The notes beneath the pieces are model-generated. The model saw only the letters and a list, made by a program, of their open reading frames with translations, was not told where the DNA came from and did no database searches. A stretch of DNA of 54,317 bases from the NCBI RefSeq assembly GCF_015207875.1, contig NZ_JADEVZ010000032.1, forward strand, positions 1 to 54,317, in the 5' to 3' direction. Below are positions 47,020 through 54,317 of this stretch, piece by piece (within the stretch, counting starts at the first letter, position 1; each line of letters starts with the position of its first letter). This DNA is from Dolichospermum sp. LEGE 00240. GTDB lineage: Bacteria > Cyanobacteriota > Cyanobacteriia > Cyanobacteriales > Nostocaceae. Position numbers and translations under genes: made by a program.

Positions 47020-47240
47020 TTAATTTCTCCTTTTGCCAATCTATCTTCATAATCTTCTAAATTAGAAAGATAATCATTAAAATTAGATTCAGCTATTTCT
47101 AAAGATTCTCCGACATCTGGATATAGTTTTTCATAACCATTAAATAATTTTCTTTTAGCTAATTGCTCAAATAATAAATATTTTTCTTCACCGGAAAGAG
47201 ACTCAATTGATTCCACAATTTTATTGATAGTTTGATTCAT
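47013..47240 (-). CDS. antitoxin partner of the MazF toxin
   Basis: The 75-residue acidic protein (MNQTINKIVESIESLSGEEK at the start) has a helical N-terminus with YLLFEQLAKRKLF and an acidic C-terminus YLSNLEDYEDRLAKGEIKW, expected to wrap the toxin. It overlaps mazF. A fragment of a related gene's 3' end lies at 50872-50945. The exact antitoxin family is not identified. Confidence 0.75.
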   Translation of the reverse strand: MNQTINKIVESIESLSGEEKYLLFEQLAKRKLFNGYEKLYPDVGESLEIAESNFNDYLSNLEDYEDRLAKGEIKW

Positions 47241-47541
47241 AAAACATCTCCTATTGTTTATGGTATTGATATTATATCACAAACCACTTAACCTATCCCC
47301 TAATAAATTTCCTTTTTGTAATTCCGTAATAAAAAACACTAGGCTTTTACAAGCCCTCACTTACCCGAAGGGAAGTGATGGGTGGTTGACTTTGAAATCC
47401 CTGTTCCTGCTGATAAAACCAGATTCTAAAATCTGGATCAAACACAATGTTCCATTCCATGATATAAAGACAATATATTCTATATATGGAATATTAACAA
47501 TATTTTGCCAATCTACCGCCCCTTTACCCCGTCCCTAAAAA
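47241..47541. other. intergenic region between the aroA fragment and the mazF module
   Basis: About 300 bp. A hairpin-like stretch occurs near 47341-47390 (GGCTTTTACAAGCC and neighbouring CACTTACCCGAAGGGAAGTG). ATATTCTATATATGGAATAT at about 47471-47490 is a near-palindrome that could be an operator, but it lies upstream of the aroA fragment's end and about 230 bp before the antitoxin start. A 94-codon plus-strand frame here is not supported. Confidence 0.4.
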
Positions 47542-47802
47542 CTATTGACAAATTTCCCGTAATGTGCTTGTGAAGTTGGGATAAGAAATAGCAGCAGCTT
47601 CAGCGCGGTGAATGGTGGTTGTACCAGTAGCGTTAAGGGCTGCGATCGCTAAACTCATGGCAATGCGATGATCTGTATGGCTATCTACTTCTGCACCAAC
47701 TAGGGGAGTACCACCGGTGATTTCCATTCCGTCGGGTAATTCGCTGATTTTTGCCCCCATTTTAGTGAGTTGTTGTGCCATCACGGTAATGCGATCGCTC
47801 TC
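47542..47802 (-). pseudogene. aroA 3' fragment, copy 2
   Basis: Encodes about the last 87 residues of AroA (from [16 protein letters not shown] to STLREICQ) and is almost identical to the end of the complete gene at 52090, including the stop codon and the GTCCCTAAAAA 3' flank. The match stops immediately after the HIP1 site GCGATCGC (47791-47798). Without the N-terminal domain and most of the active site it cannot work. Confidence 0.93.
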
Positions 47803-47825
47803 CCTATGATGCTAACATTTTCGTA

Positions 47826-49187
47826 TTAAGAACAAGTTCTCAAATATTCTTGAAAAACTGGAGACAATTTAAACAGAATTTTATCTTCTTTGATTTTCGT
47901 GATTAAATACCGTTGTTGCAAGGATTGTAACCCATTATTAAAATCTACTGAGGATAAATTTAAACTTTGTCTTAATTCTTCTCTGGAAATAGGGGTTTCA
48001 AATTTACTTATTTCTAATACTATTTCTTGTTCTTGGGGTGATAGGTGGTGAAATGTCTCTTGAAAATGAGACTGAATTTGATTGGTAATATGTAAAGTAT
48101 TTTCAGCTAAAAAATCAACAACTTGACCATCATAATTTTTATGGATTAATATACTAATACTTTTTAAATAAAGTAAATTACCTTCATATAATTTGATTAA
48201 TTTTAACCAACTATCCTCATTTTTTAATCCTGTATTGTTGAGGATTTCTGGATTATCTAAACCTGATAATTCTAAAGATTTAATAGGATATAATTCTTCA
48301 TCTAAACATTCCATTTCTGGACATTGTTCTTGACTAATTAATATGACGCTACTTTGATGTTGGGTTTCTGTAATCATTTTGAATAAGGTTTGATAATCTT
48401 GATATTCTGGTTGATATTTTCCCGCGAATTGAGTAGGAATAAAGATATTTTGCAGATCATCAAGGATAATTAAACATTTTTTATTTGTGAGAATATCAAA
48501 TAATTGTTTTAATTTATCATTTATTGTTGGTAATGATTCTAATTTGTGATGTTTGAGTAAATCATCAAGTAATAAATTTAAGGATTGAGGAAATTTTAAA
48601 CTTCTCCAAACAATAGCATCAAATTTTTGTTGATGTAAGTCTATAAATCTTTTAACGAGTGTGGTTTTACCAATACCGGATAATCCTAAGATTGAGATTA
48701 AATTAGTAGTTTGGTTTAATATCCAATGGTTAAGCGTTTGTAGTTCAGTTTCTCTGTTATGAAACTTGATGATTTGGGGTGCTAGGGTTAAGTCGTGATG
48801 AGATAATTTAGATTGAGTATTTATATTAGTTTCTTGATTTTGTTTATTAGGCTGTTTTGTTGTTTGTGGATGATAAAAATAATTGTTAGTACCATTTATA
48901 TTATAAATATTAGAATTTTTAGATGATTTAATATATACCCTTTCTAATGTAGAACGAAAATTAGTTTTTTTAATATCTTCACCTAATGCTTGAGATAAAA
49001 GTTGCCATAATTCAGCACCTATATCTCCTACATGATTTTTAGTAACATTAAATTCTTGTGCAATATCATCATAGGTTCGTCTTTCCCATGTTCCCTGAAC
49101 TACAGCAGTTTGAACGTTGTCTAAATGCTTGCCAGTTTTTTCAAAGACTATCTTATCAACAAATGTTACAACTTCGTTTACATTCAT
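47826..49187 (-). CDS. short STAND/NB-ARC ATPase with N-terminal HTH-like domain
   Basis: The 453-residue protein begins with an HTH-like domain (residues 1-85; RTYDDIAQEFNVTKNHVGDI forms the helix-turn-helix) found at the start of many cyanobacterial NB-ARC proteins. A variable Asn-rich linker follows (86-135). The NB-ARC part has Walker A GLSGIGKTT (168-176), Walker B CLIILDDLQN (238-247) and a winged-helix end (about 385-450). Typical relatives continue into WD40 or TPR sensor repeats for another 600 or so residues. This one stops where those would start, 23 bp from an aroA fragment junction. It may be a genuine short form or a truncated sensor ATPase. Confidence 0.82.
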   Translation of the reverse strand: MNVNEVVTFVDKIVFEKTGKHLDNVQTAVVQGTWERRTYDDIAQEFNVTKNHVGDIGAELWQLLSQALGEDIKKTNFRSTLERVYIKSSKNSNIYNINGTNNYFYHPQTTKQPNKQNQETNINTQSKLSHHDLTLAPQIIKFHNRETELQTLNHWILNQTTNLISILGLSGIGKTTLVKRFIDLHQQKFDAIVWRSLKFPQSLNLLLDDLLKHHKLESLPTINDKLKQLFDILTNKKCLIILDDLQNIFIPTQFAGKYQPEYQDYQTLFKMITETQHQSSVILISQEQCPEMECLDEELYPIKSLELSGLDNPEILNNTGLKNEDSWLKLIKLYEGNLLYLKSISILIHKNYDGQVVDFLAENTLHITNQIQSHFQETFHHLSPQEQEIVLEISKFETPISREELRQSLNLSSVDFNNGLQSLQQRYLITKIKEDKILFKLSPVFQEYLRTCS

Positions 49188-49444
49188 AGAATTTATACAG
49201 TGTAAAGCTTTTAACCATTATAGATGAATATTGTTCAATTTTTTCCGATCTTTTCCTATTTTTTTCTTAATATTTTGTAATAAAACAACCGTATAAATCC
49301 GTTTATATCAGACTGGTTAAAATACTGAAATTCTGGCATTGTTGTAGATGAGTAAAACAAATTAAGTATTAATATGGAGTACACGATTGTCAAAGACAGT
49401 GATAAGTCAAGTAAGCAAGAGAAAGCACAGACTTTAGTAATTTT

Positions 49445-49786
49445 ATGCCAATTGATCCAATTTCTTGGGCAATAATTATAGGCAGCGCTTTAGCAGGGTT
49501 TACTGTTGGTTATTTCTGGGATGAAATTCAGGAATGGGCTAGTCGAATGCTAGGCTATATCCTTGATTCTATCAACAGAGCAATTGAACTCACATCAGAC
49601 GCAACTGTTTATCTTGTAAAACAAGGCGCTCGTTTTTATAAGAGAATAGAAGTTTATGTCAGAAATCGTAACTCTGGTGTGACAACCCTTAAATACAGAG
49701 AGGAGGAAGTTGCCGAAGTCCCGGCTGAAGTTGAAGACCAATTTAGGAGAAACGACAAAATAAAAGTTATGCAACAGGCAACTTAG
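49445..49786 (+). CDS. small membrane-anchored protein of unknown function
   Basis: The 113-residue protein has an N-terminal transmembrane segment (ISWAIIIGSALAGFTVGYF, about residues 6-24), an amphipathic helical stretch (WDEIQEWASRMLGYILDSIN) and a charged C-terminal half. No family is recognised. It is the first of two cotranscribed genes, divergent from the NB-ARC gene with 257 bp between. The arrangement suggests a functional module, but nothing more can be said from the sequence. Confidence 0.55.
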   Translation: MPIDPISWAIIIGSALAGFTVGYFWDEIQEWASRMLGYILDSINRAIELTSDATVYLVKQGARFYKRIEVYVRNRNSGVTTLKYREEEVAEVPAEVEDQFRRNDKIKVMQQAT

Positions 49787-49799
49787 GAGACAATCAGTT

Positions 49800-50195
49800 A
49801 TGGATAAGCAGGAAAGCCTTCAAGATAAGTTTGGTAAGCTATTCAACAATATAACGAGTATCCCTAAAAAACTTGCAGATGCAGTTGAGGAGGGATTGCA
49901 AGAAACTTCTAAGTTAGTCTGTGTTCAAGAAGGATTGTTGAATTTTGAGCGAATTGAAGAAGATGTGAGACGGATACAAGGAGATATGAAAGCCAGAGGT
50001 GATATAGTTCTTGGCAGTCATCTTATCTTAGATGATGAACGGAACTTTATGGAAATTCGGACTTACACTAAGAGAGATGATAAAACTTTTGTCATCACAG
50101 TTGATGCTGAAGTAAAACGAGTAACTAATCTTCCCTCTGACATTTTAGAAAAACTACAAAAGGAAAGGCGTGTTGAACTCAATTTAGTAGTTTAG
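49800..50195 (+). CDS. soluble protein of unknown function, second gene of the pair
   Basis: The 131-residue, acidic, predicted alpha/beta protein has a helical N-terminus (QDKFGKLFNNITSIPKKLAD) and a strand-rich C-terminal half (GDIVLGSHLILDDERNFMEI and TFVITVDAEVKRVTNLP). AGGAG overlaps the stop codon of the first gene and lies ten bases before the ATG, so translation is coupled. No family is recognised. Confidence 0.55.
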   Translation: MDKQESLQDKFGKLFNNITSIPKKLADAVEEGLQETSKLVCVQEGLLNFERIEEDVRRIQGDMKARGDIVLGSHLILDDERNFMEIRTYTKRDDKTFVITVDAEVKRVTNLPSDILEKLQKERRVELNLVV

Positions 50196-50458
50196 GACTT
50201 AGTAAGTAGGTTGGGTGGAGGTAACGAAACCCAACATTCAGAATCTATAATTAAAGGAGTATCTTTTAAACATCCTGATGTTTCTTCAAAAAAATTAGCA
50301 GGCCAACCTTTTCCTTTTGGTTTATTTTCTTGTTGAAAATCATCACTAGGGTTTAAAATAATAGTAATAGTTAAATCAGCATTAACCATATTTACAGGAA
50401 TATCTAAATGTAATATTCCATCTTCACCAACATGAGAATTTAAGGTTATTGTTTCCAT
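50192..50458 (-). pseudogene. antitoxin-like gene with replaced C-terminus
   Basis: The N-terminal 67 or so residues (METITLNSHVGEDGILHLDI up to GWPANFFEETSGCLKD) follow a cyanobacterial VapB-type antitoxin pattern. The expected end, normally a charged QGEYE-like stretch, is replaced by SECWVSLPPPNLLTKS. That tail is encoded by a dispersed GGTTGGGTGGAGGTAACG repeat. No toxin follows. I infer a truncated orphan antitoxin. Confidence 0.65.
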
Positions 50459-50645
50459 AGCATTTAATTACATGGAGTCATTTTCACTAAGATATATCTA
50501 AATTATACATCAGATATTTAAAATTGCCAAATTAAACAAATACCGCAAACATTGGCTTATTATTTGATAATTTTTGATAATTTCCGCTAAACTAAACTAA
50601 AATAGTTGTATAATTACAATAATATTATTATACCAATAAACAAAT

Positions 50646-50867
50646 ATGCAACAACTAATCATTCAAATTGCTGATAAAGAAAAAGCACAGATGCTATTAA
50701 AACTTATTTCTGCTTTAGATTTTGTTAACTCTGTAGAAGTAATAGAAGATAACACAAATATATCTGATGATGAGCAAGATTTTTTTTCTTTGGCAGGAAT
50801 CTGGGAAAATAGAAATATTACTACTGAGTCCATTCGTCAAGAAGCATGGAGACAAGAAACGAAATGA
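50646..50867 (+). CDS. antitoxin-like small protein, toxin partner lost
   Basis: The 73-residue protein begins MQQLIIQIADKEKAQMLLKL and ends AGIWENRNITTESIRQEAWR, the pattern of antitoxins that precede PIN-domain VapC toxins in cyanobacteria. Its TGA overlaps an ATG in ATGA (50864-50867), the normal coupling to vapC. That next frame is MILFLL then stop, so the toxin is missing. The antitoxin itself looks intact. Confidence 0.7.
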   Translation: MQQLIIQIADKEKAQMLLKLISALDFVNSVEVIEDNTNISDDEQDFFSLAGIWENRNITTESIRQEAWRQETK

Positions 50868-50945
50868 TTTTATTTCTCCTTTAGCCAATCTAGCTTCATA
50901 ATTTTCTAAATTAGAAAGATAATCATTGAAATCAGATTCAGTTTC
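50864..50945. pseudogene. junction: VapC start codons fused to another antitoxin's 3' end
   Basis: ATGATTTTA on the plus strand fits the start of a PIN toxin (MIL). From about 50872 the sequence matches, in the minus direction, the 3' end of the antitoxin gene at 47013 (DFNDYLSNLENYEARLAKGE). The switch occurs within three to four codons of the toxin start, so the rest of vapC was deleted. Confidence 0.7.
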
Positions 50946-51075
50946 ATATGATACAAGAATATTCAAGTTATCAGTTAAGGATCGTGGATTAAATAACCTG
51001 TAATTCCCGGTTATTATCTTTGACGTAGGACAAGAAACCTCAAACAAAGTTTGACACCTTATTAAATTCATGATC

Positions 51076-51312
51076 CTAAGCAGAAAAAGCAAAAACATCA
51101 ATCTCAATTTTTCTCTGAGATTTTTGATTACTATTCAACATTAAACGAATATTTTCAGCAGTTTCACTACTAAAGGTTATTTCTCCACAACGAGAACAAA
51201 CCTTAGCTGGAATACCCTCTACTAAAATTAGTTTACCTTTGAATTCAAAAGTTTCATTAACTAATTCTTCAGTAAATTTATCTGAACCACAAATATGACA
51301 ACTTTCCATCAT
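51076..51312 (-). CDS. YgiT-type zinc-finger antitoxin
   Basis: The 78-residue protein has two CxxC knuckles, CHICG at residues 5-9 and CSRCGE in VCSRCGEITFS, in the MqsA/YgiT zinc-finger arrangement. It overlaps the DUF4258 gene by four bases (ATGA) and follows it, the usual toxin-first order of this class. The C-terminus lacks the DNA-binding HTH of full MqsA. Confidence 0.85.
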   Translation of the reverse strand: MMESCHICGSDKFTEELVNETFEFKGKLILVEGIPAKVCSRCGEITFSSETAENIRLMLNSNQKSQRKIEIDVFAFSA

Positions 51313-51620
51313 AACCTCCTTTGGGAATAATCAATCCATTCAGTTTGATCAGGCTCATATAAAGTAATAATAGTTAAAATATCAGATTCTCGTCTTGATA
51401 CCTGTAAATGTAAAGGACGATTATTAATTGTCAATCCTAAAATTAAACAGCTAGGAGAGTATTTATCATCTGGATAATCTTCAATAATAATTGCATTATC
51501 TCCTGTTTCCATTATTTCCGCGCGACTGATATTTCTTTCAACTAAACGTTTTAGTCCATGACGAGTAAATTCAAACTTTCCTGACTTAAGTTGTTCACGA
51601 ATTTCATCTATAGATTTCAT
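51309..51620 (-). CDS. DUF4258 domain toxin-like protein
   Basis: The 103-residue protein shows the DUF4258 pattern FEFTRHGLKRLVERNIS, then YPDDKYSPSCLILGLTINNRPLHLQV and LTIITLYEPD. These are RelE/BrnT-like folds paired with YgiT zinc fingers and are presumed to be ribonuclease toxins. It appears intact and translationally coupled to its partner. Confidence 0.85.
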   Translation of the reverse strand: MKSIDEIREQLKSGKFEFTRHGLKRLVERNISRAEIMETGDNAIIIEDYPDDKYSPSCLILGLTINNRPLHLQVSRRESDILTIITLYEPDQTEWIDYSQRRL

Positions 51621-51659
51621 TAGTTATGGCGCGATCTGCTACAAATTGATAAAATGGGT

Positions 51660-52022
51660 TCATTGACTCCACTGTTGTGCGAAGGATGCAGTTCTAGCTG
51701 TAGCAGCATTGAGTTCAAGATTAACAAGATTATCTAACTCAATTTGTATTTCTGGCGGAAGTTTCTGTTCCTGATCTCGTGCTATCCTCCACATAGTCAT
51801 TAGTTCGGATAAACGTTCTTGTTGATCTCTAGTGAAGAATTGATCGGGATGAAAGTTATCAATAATTAATAATGCCCGAAATTCAACTTCACCTAACTGT
51901 GTAGTCAAAGCATCTAAAGCTTGACCGGCAGTTTTACCAACAGACTGTTTATCTCCAGCAATAGCACGATAAGACCTTTCACCACTGGCATTTGATATAG
52001 GTAAAATGGCAACTGTAGTCAT
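51660..52022 (-). CDS. conserved hypothetical protein
   Basis: The 120-residue soluble protein begins MTTVAILPISNASGERSYRA and contains KQSVGKTAGQALDALTTQLGE, FHPDQFFTRDQQERLSELM and a C-terminal NAATARTASFAQQW. It seems to be a small cyanobacterial accessory family often found near toxin genes, by memory only. No motif points to a function. Its start lies about 65 bp after the aroA stop codon on the same strand. Confidence 0.7.
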   Translation of the reverse strand: MTTVAILPISNASGERSYRAIAGDKQSVGKTAGQALDALTTQLGEVEFRALLIIDNFHPDQFFTRDQQERLSELMTMWRIARDQEQKLPPEIQIELDNLVNLELNAATARTASFAQQWSQ

Positions 52023-52089
52023 AATGCTGATTAAGAATATTTGTTGTTTATCAATTATACCCCAGTTCTCTATTCCCTGTCCCTAAAAA

Positions 52090-53439
52090 TTATTGACAAA
52101 TTTCCCGTAGTGTGTTTGTGAAGTTGGGATAAGAAATAGCAGCAGCTTCAGCGCGGTGAATGGTGGTTGTACCAGTAGCGTTAAGGGCTGCGATCGCTAA
52201 ACTCATGGCAATGCGATGATCTGTATGGCTATCTACTTCTGCACCAACTAGGGGAGTACCACCGGTGATTTCCATCCCGTCGGGTAGTTCGCTGATTTTT
52301 GCCCCCATTTTATTGAGTTGTTGTGCCATGACGGTAATGCGATCGCTCTCTTTGACTCTTAACTCCTCCGCATCCCTGATAATGGTTGTCCCCTCAGCAA
52401 AAGCCGCCGCAACTGCCAAAATGGGAATTTCATCAATTAATCTGGGAATAATATCACCAGCGATGGTACAGCTTTTTAAACCACCGGAACGGACGCGGAT
52501 ATCAGCTACAGGTTCTCCTGCTACTTCCCGCTGGTTCTCTAGTTGAATATCTGCCCCCATTAATTCCAAAGCTTCTAAAATCCCCGTGCGGGTCGGGTTG
52601 ACACCGACATTTTCCACTACCAAATCTGAACCAGGAACGATCGCCCCCGCAACTAACCAAAAAGCTGCTGAACTGATATCACCAGGGACAATTACGGTTT
52701 GTCCGTAGAGTTTCGCCCCACCTGTGATCGTGACGCTATTTGTGTCTGGATCTATACTTAATTCTGCGCCATAAGCCCTTAACATTCGTTCACTGTGATC
52801 CCGTGATAAAGCGGGTTCGGTGACGGTGGTTTGTCCTTCGGTGTTTAAACCCGCCAGGAGGATACAGGATTTAACTTGCGCCGAAGCAATGGGAGAATGA
52901 TAATGAATGGGTTGCAGGGCTTGTCCTTGAATGGCTAGAGGTGCTAGAGTGTTATCCTTGCGTCCCCAAATTTGCGCCCCCATTTGTTGCAAAGGTTTGA
53001 CGACACGGGACATAGGACGCGATCGCAAAGAACTATCACCTGTCACCGTGAAAAATCGCCCTGGATGGGAGGCTAACAACCCCAACATCAACCGCATCGT
53101 TGTCCCAGAATTACCAGCGTCCAAGACGTTTATAGGCTCTTGAAAATTGCCTAAACCAATGCCTTTGACTGTTACCAATTCTGTGTTTAATTCCGAAATT
53201 TCCGCCCCTAGCGCCCGAAAACAGGCAGCAGTGCTACGGGGGTCTTCACCTAACAGCAATCCTTGAATCTGAGTTTCCCCTTGTGCGATCGCCCCCAGCA
53301 TCAAAGCGCGATGGGAAATAGACTTATCACCAGGAACTCGGATACGTCCCTGCAAAGACAATCCAGCCACAGGGCGCTGAATAATTAAGTGATCCGAAGA
53401 GTTTGCTTGAGTTTCTAAATTAATAACAATAGCCGACAT
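52090..53439 (-). CDS. aroA: 3-phosphoshikimate 1-carboxyvinyltransferase (EPSP synthase)
   Basis: AroA transfers the enolpyruvyl group of PEP to shikimate 3-phosphate in the chorismate pathway. The 449-residue protein is complete: [16 protein letters not shown] near the N-terminus, [19 protein letters not shown], the SAQVKS motif, [17 protein letters not shown] with the catalytic Asp, RVKESDRI, and the C-terminal [11 protein letters not shown]. It is the parental gene of the two 3' fragments at 46.2 and 47.5 kb. Its HIP1 site at SDR is where those fragments end. Confidence 0.97.
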   Translation of the reverse strand: MSAIVINLETQANSSDHLIIQRPVAGLSLQGRIRVPGDKSISHRALMLGAIAQGETQIQGLLLGEDPRSTAACFRALGAEISELNTELVTVKGIGLGNFQEPINVLDAGNSGTTMRLMLGLLASHPGRFFTVTGDSSLRSRPMSRVVKPLQQMGAQIWGRKDNTLAPLAIQGQALQPIHYHSPIASAQVKSCILLAGLNTEGQTTVTEPALSRDHSERMLRAYGAELSIDPDTNSVTITGGAKLYGQTVIVPGDISSAAFWLVAGAIVPGSDLVVENVGVNPTRTGILEALELMGADIQLENQREVAGEPVADIRVRSGGLKSCTIAGDIIPRLIDEIPILAVAAAFAEGTTIIRDAEELRVKESDRITVMAQQLNKMGAKISELPDGMEITGGTPLVGAEVDSHTDHRIAMSLAIAALNATGTTTIHRAEAAAISYPNFTNTLREICQ

Positions 53440-53778
53440 TAGGATACAATGACTTTTGAATAGAATAAAAGCTAAACAGCGACTTGTTTATCACTATTCA
53501 CTTCCAATTTAGTATCCTACCGCTTTTTGGCAACTATAATCTTTCTTCTGGTAGATAACAGGTGACAGATAATACCATATTGAATTGTCTAGATTAACAA
53601 ATCAAAATATTTGCTGACGATGAACCAGGTTTTACTATTTATTAGACATCTTGTTTGAATGTCTTGTTTTTTGTTGCTTCCACCAAAAACGTCAGCCGTA
53701 ACGTTAAATAGTAGGCAGAATCAGCAATTTAGAAAATCGCTCAACTTTTATTCTTTATTTGTAACCCCTCACACTCTC

Positions 53779-54291
53779 ATGCTAACTCACCACCGCAAAC
53801 CCGTCTGTTTATCAATGATTTCCACTGACTTGCCGATTTGGTCTGTGGTTGACACTGCTGGAACTTTAATTCAAAAGGATACAGATAAATTTCATTTACT
53901 ATTAACTGCACCACCTCTGATTAGTTGTGAGGTAGGCAGTTATTTCAATCAAGAAGATACAATTTACCCAACTAAAAACAATTTTTCTCCTCCTAGCAGT
54001 CCCAGAATTTTATGGTTGGAAATTTCATCTCGGCGGTTAATTATGACAATGCAAGGTAATGCACAAGTTAGTTACCGTCACTTTTGGGAGTTAGGTGTAT
54101 ATGGTATTAGTCGTTTTTGGTTGCCAAATGAATCATTACAACCCCATCAACCTATTCGTTTGCGGAATTTTACCAAAACTTTCACTCTCAGTGGACATCC
54201 TTTTCCAGAACATCTCCGTTTAGAATACGAATTCTGGACAGGAAAAGTGCAATTGGGTTGTTATATTCTCAATTTAGAAATTCAGCATTGA
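53779..54291 (+). CDS. conserved cyanobacterial hypothetical protein
   Basis: From ATG 53779 the protein has about 170 residues; a shorter start at 53815 (MISTDLPIWSVVDTAG) may be the real one. Visible features are DKFHLLLTAPPLISCEVGSY, PSSPRILWLEISSRRLIMTM and a C-terminal FPEHLRLEYEFWTGKVQLG, giving a mainly beta protein without a signal peptide or membrane segment. The long open frame upstream of 53779 has no conserved look. Function unknown. Confidence 0.65.
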   Translation: MLTHHRKPVCLSMISTDLPIWSVVDTAGTLIQKDTDKFHLLLTAPPLISCEVGSYFNQEDTIYPTKNNFSPPSSPRILWLEISSRRLIMTMQGNAQVSYRHFWELGVYGISRFWLPNESLQPHQPIRLRNFTKTFTLSGHPFPEHLRLEYEFWTGKVQLGCYILNLEIQH

Positions 54292-54317
54292 AGGGAACAG
54301 GGGGCAGGGGGCAGGGG
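54292..54317. repeat. start of a heptamer array (GGGGGCA)
   Basis: GGGAACAGGGGGCAGGGGG follows the stop codon and runs off the window. It is of the same heptamer type as in the rpoB-rpoC1 gap. Confidence 0.75.

Noticed and set aside
47254-47538. 94-codon plus-strand frame upstream of the aroA fragment
   Set aside because: Composition unlike a protein, spans hairpin-like sequence, and lies opposite to all neighbouring genes.
50715-51107. 130-codon minus-strand frame
   Set aside because: It is a chance frame joining an antitoxin fragment to unrelated sequence antisense to the 50646 gene.

Overview
The window looks like a chromosomal segment of a filamentous, probably heterocyst-forming cyanobacterium (Nostocales; Anabaena, Dolichospermum, Aphanizomenon or Nodularia-like). 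The evidence is a split rpoC (rpoC1 and rpoC2), CyanoP, pcyA for phycobilin synthesis, a devBCA-type exporter operon, a Mo-nitrogenase C-terminal-like protein, many HIP1 sites (GCGATCGC), and abundant heptameric short tandem repeats (TGACTCC, GGGAACA, TTTTGAC types) in the intergenic spaces. All identifications come from reading the sequence and from memory of the families; no database search was run.

Layout. 0.1-1.4 kb: hsdM truncated at its 3' end next to an IS-like end, then a 214-bp MITE with a 4-bp target duplication. 1.8-6.8 kb: a TPR protein, a basic-tailed cyanobacterial protein, an HcyBio (DUF39) protein and hisD. 7.3-19.1 kb: the information-processing cluster rpsT-tatD-rpoB-rpoC1-rpoC2, whose spacers and even the rpoC2 coding region carry tandem-repeat sequence. 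19.2-24.6 kb: small housekeeping and hypothetical genes (GIY-YIG protein, class II aldolase, mnmA, psbP/CyanoP, maf) and an HlyD remnant. 24.7-26.5 kb: an intact IS4-family element, then a 240-bp MITE with a perfect 8-bp target duplication sitting in a repeat whose unoccupied copy lies at 43.2 kb. 26.5-28.5 kb: an AT-rich, overlapping two-gene unit encoding an ABC/SMC-type ATPase and a small protein with a PD-(D/E)XK-like signature. This is my best candidate for an undescribed defence-type system.

28.8-42.2 kb: housekeeping and metabolic genes (ribF, rsmG, an ABC ATPase, a TPR protein, DUF3531, NUDIX, Uma2, a cupin, Mo-nitro_C), an HAD phosphatase broken by a 4-bp tandem duplication, a devBCA operon, and pcyA. 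42.3-43.8 kb: a mntA/hepT toxin-antitoxin pair whose HepT is destroyed exactly at its catalytic motif, followed by about 0.9 kb of stacked dispersed repeats. 43.8-45.9 kb: a MoxR ATPase and a histidine phosphatase.

46-52 kb is a toxin-antitoxin and STAND-ATPase island made of intact and broken modules: MazF with antitoxin, DUF4258 with a YgiT-type zinc finger, two orphan or truncated antitoxins, a toxin removed after its first three codons, a short NB-ARC protein, and an unknown membrane/soluble gene pair divergent from it. Two partial copies of the aroA 3' end are joined to the end of the NB-ARC gene, and the intact aroA stands at 52.1-53.4 kb. The island appears to have grown by segmental duplication and illegitimate recombination anchored at aroA. 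The window ends in a conserved hypothetical gene and more heptamer repeats.
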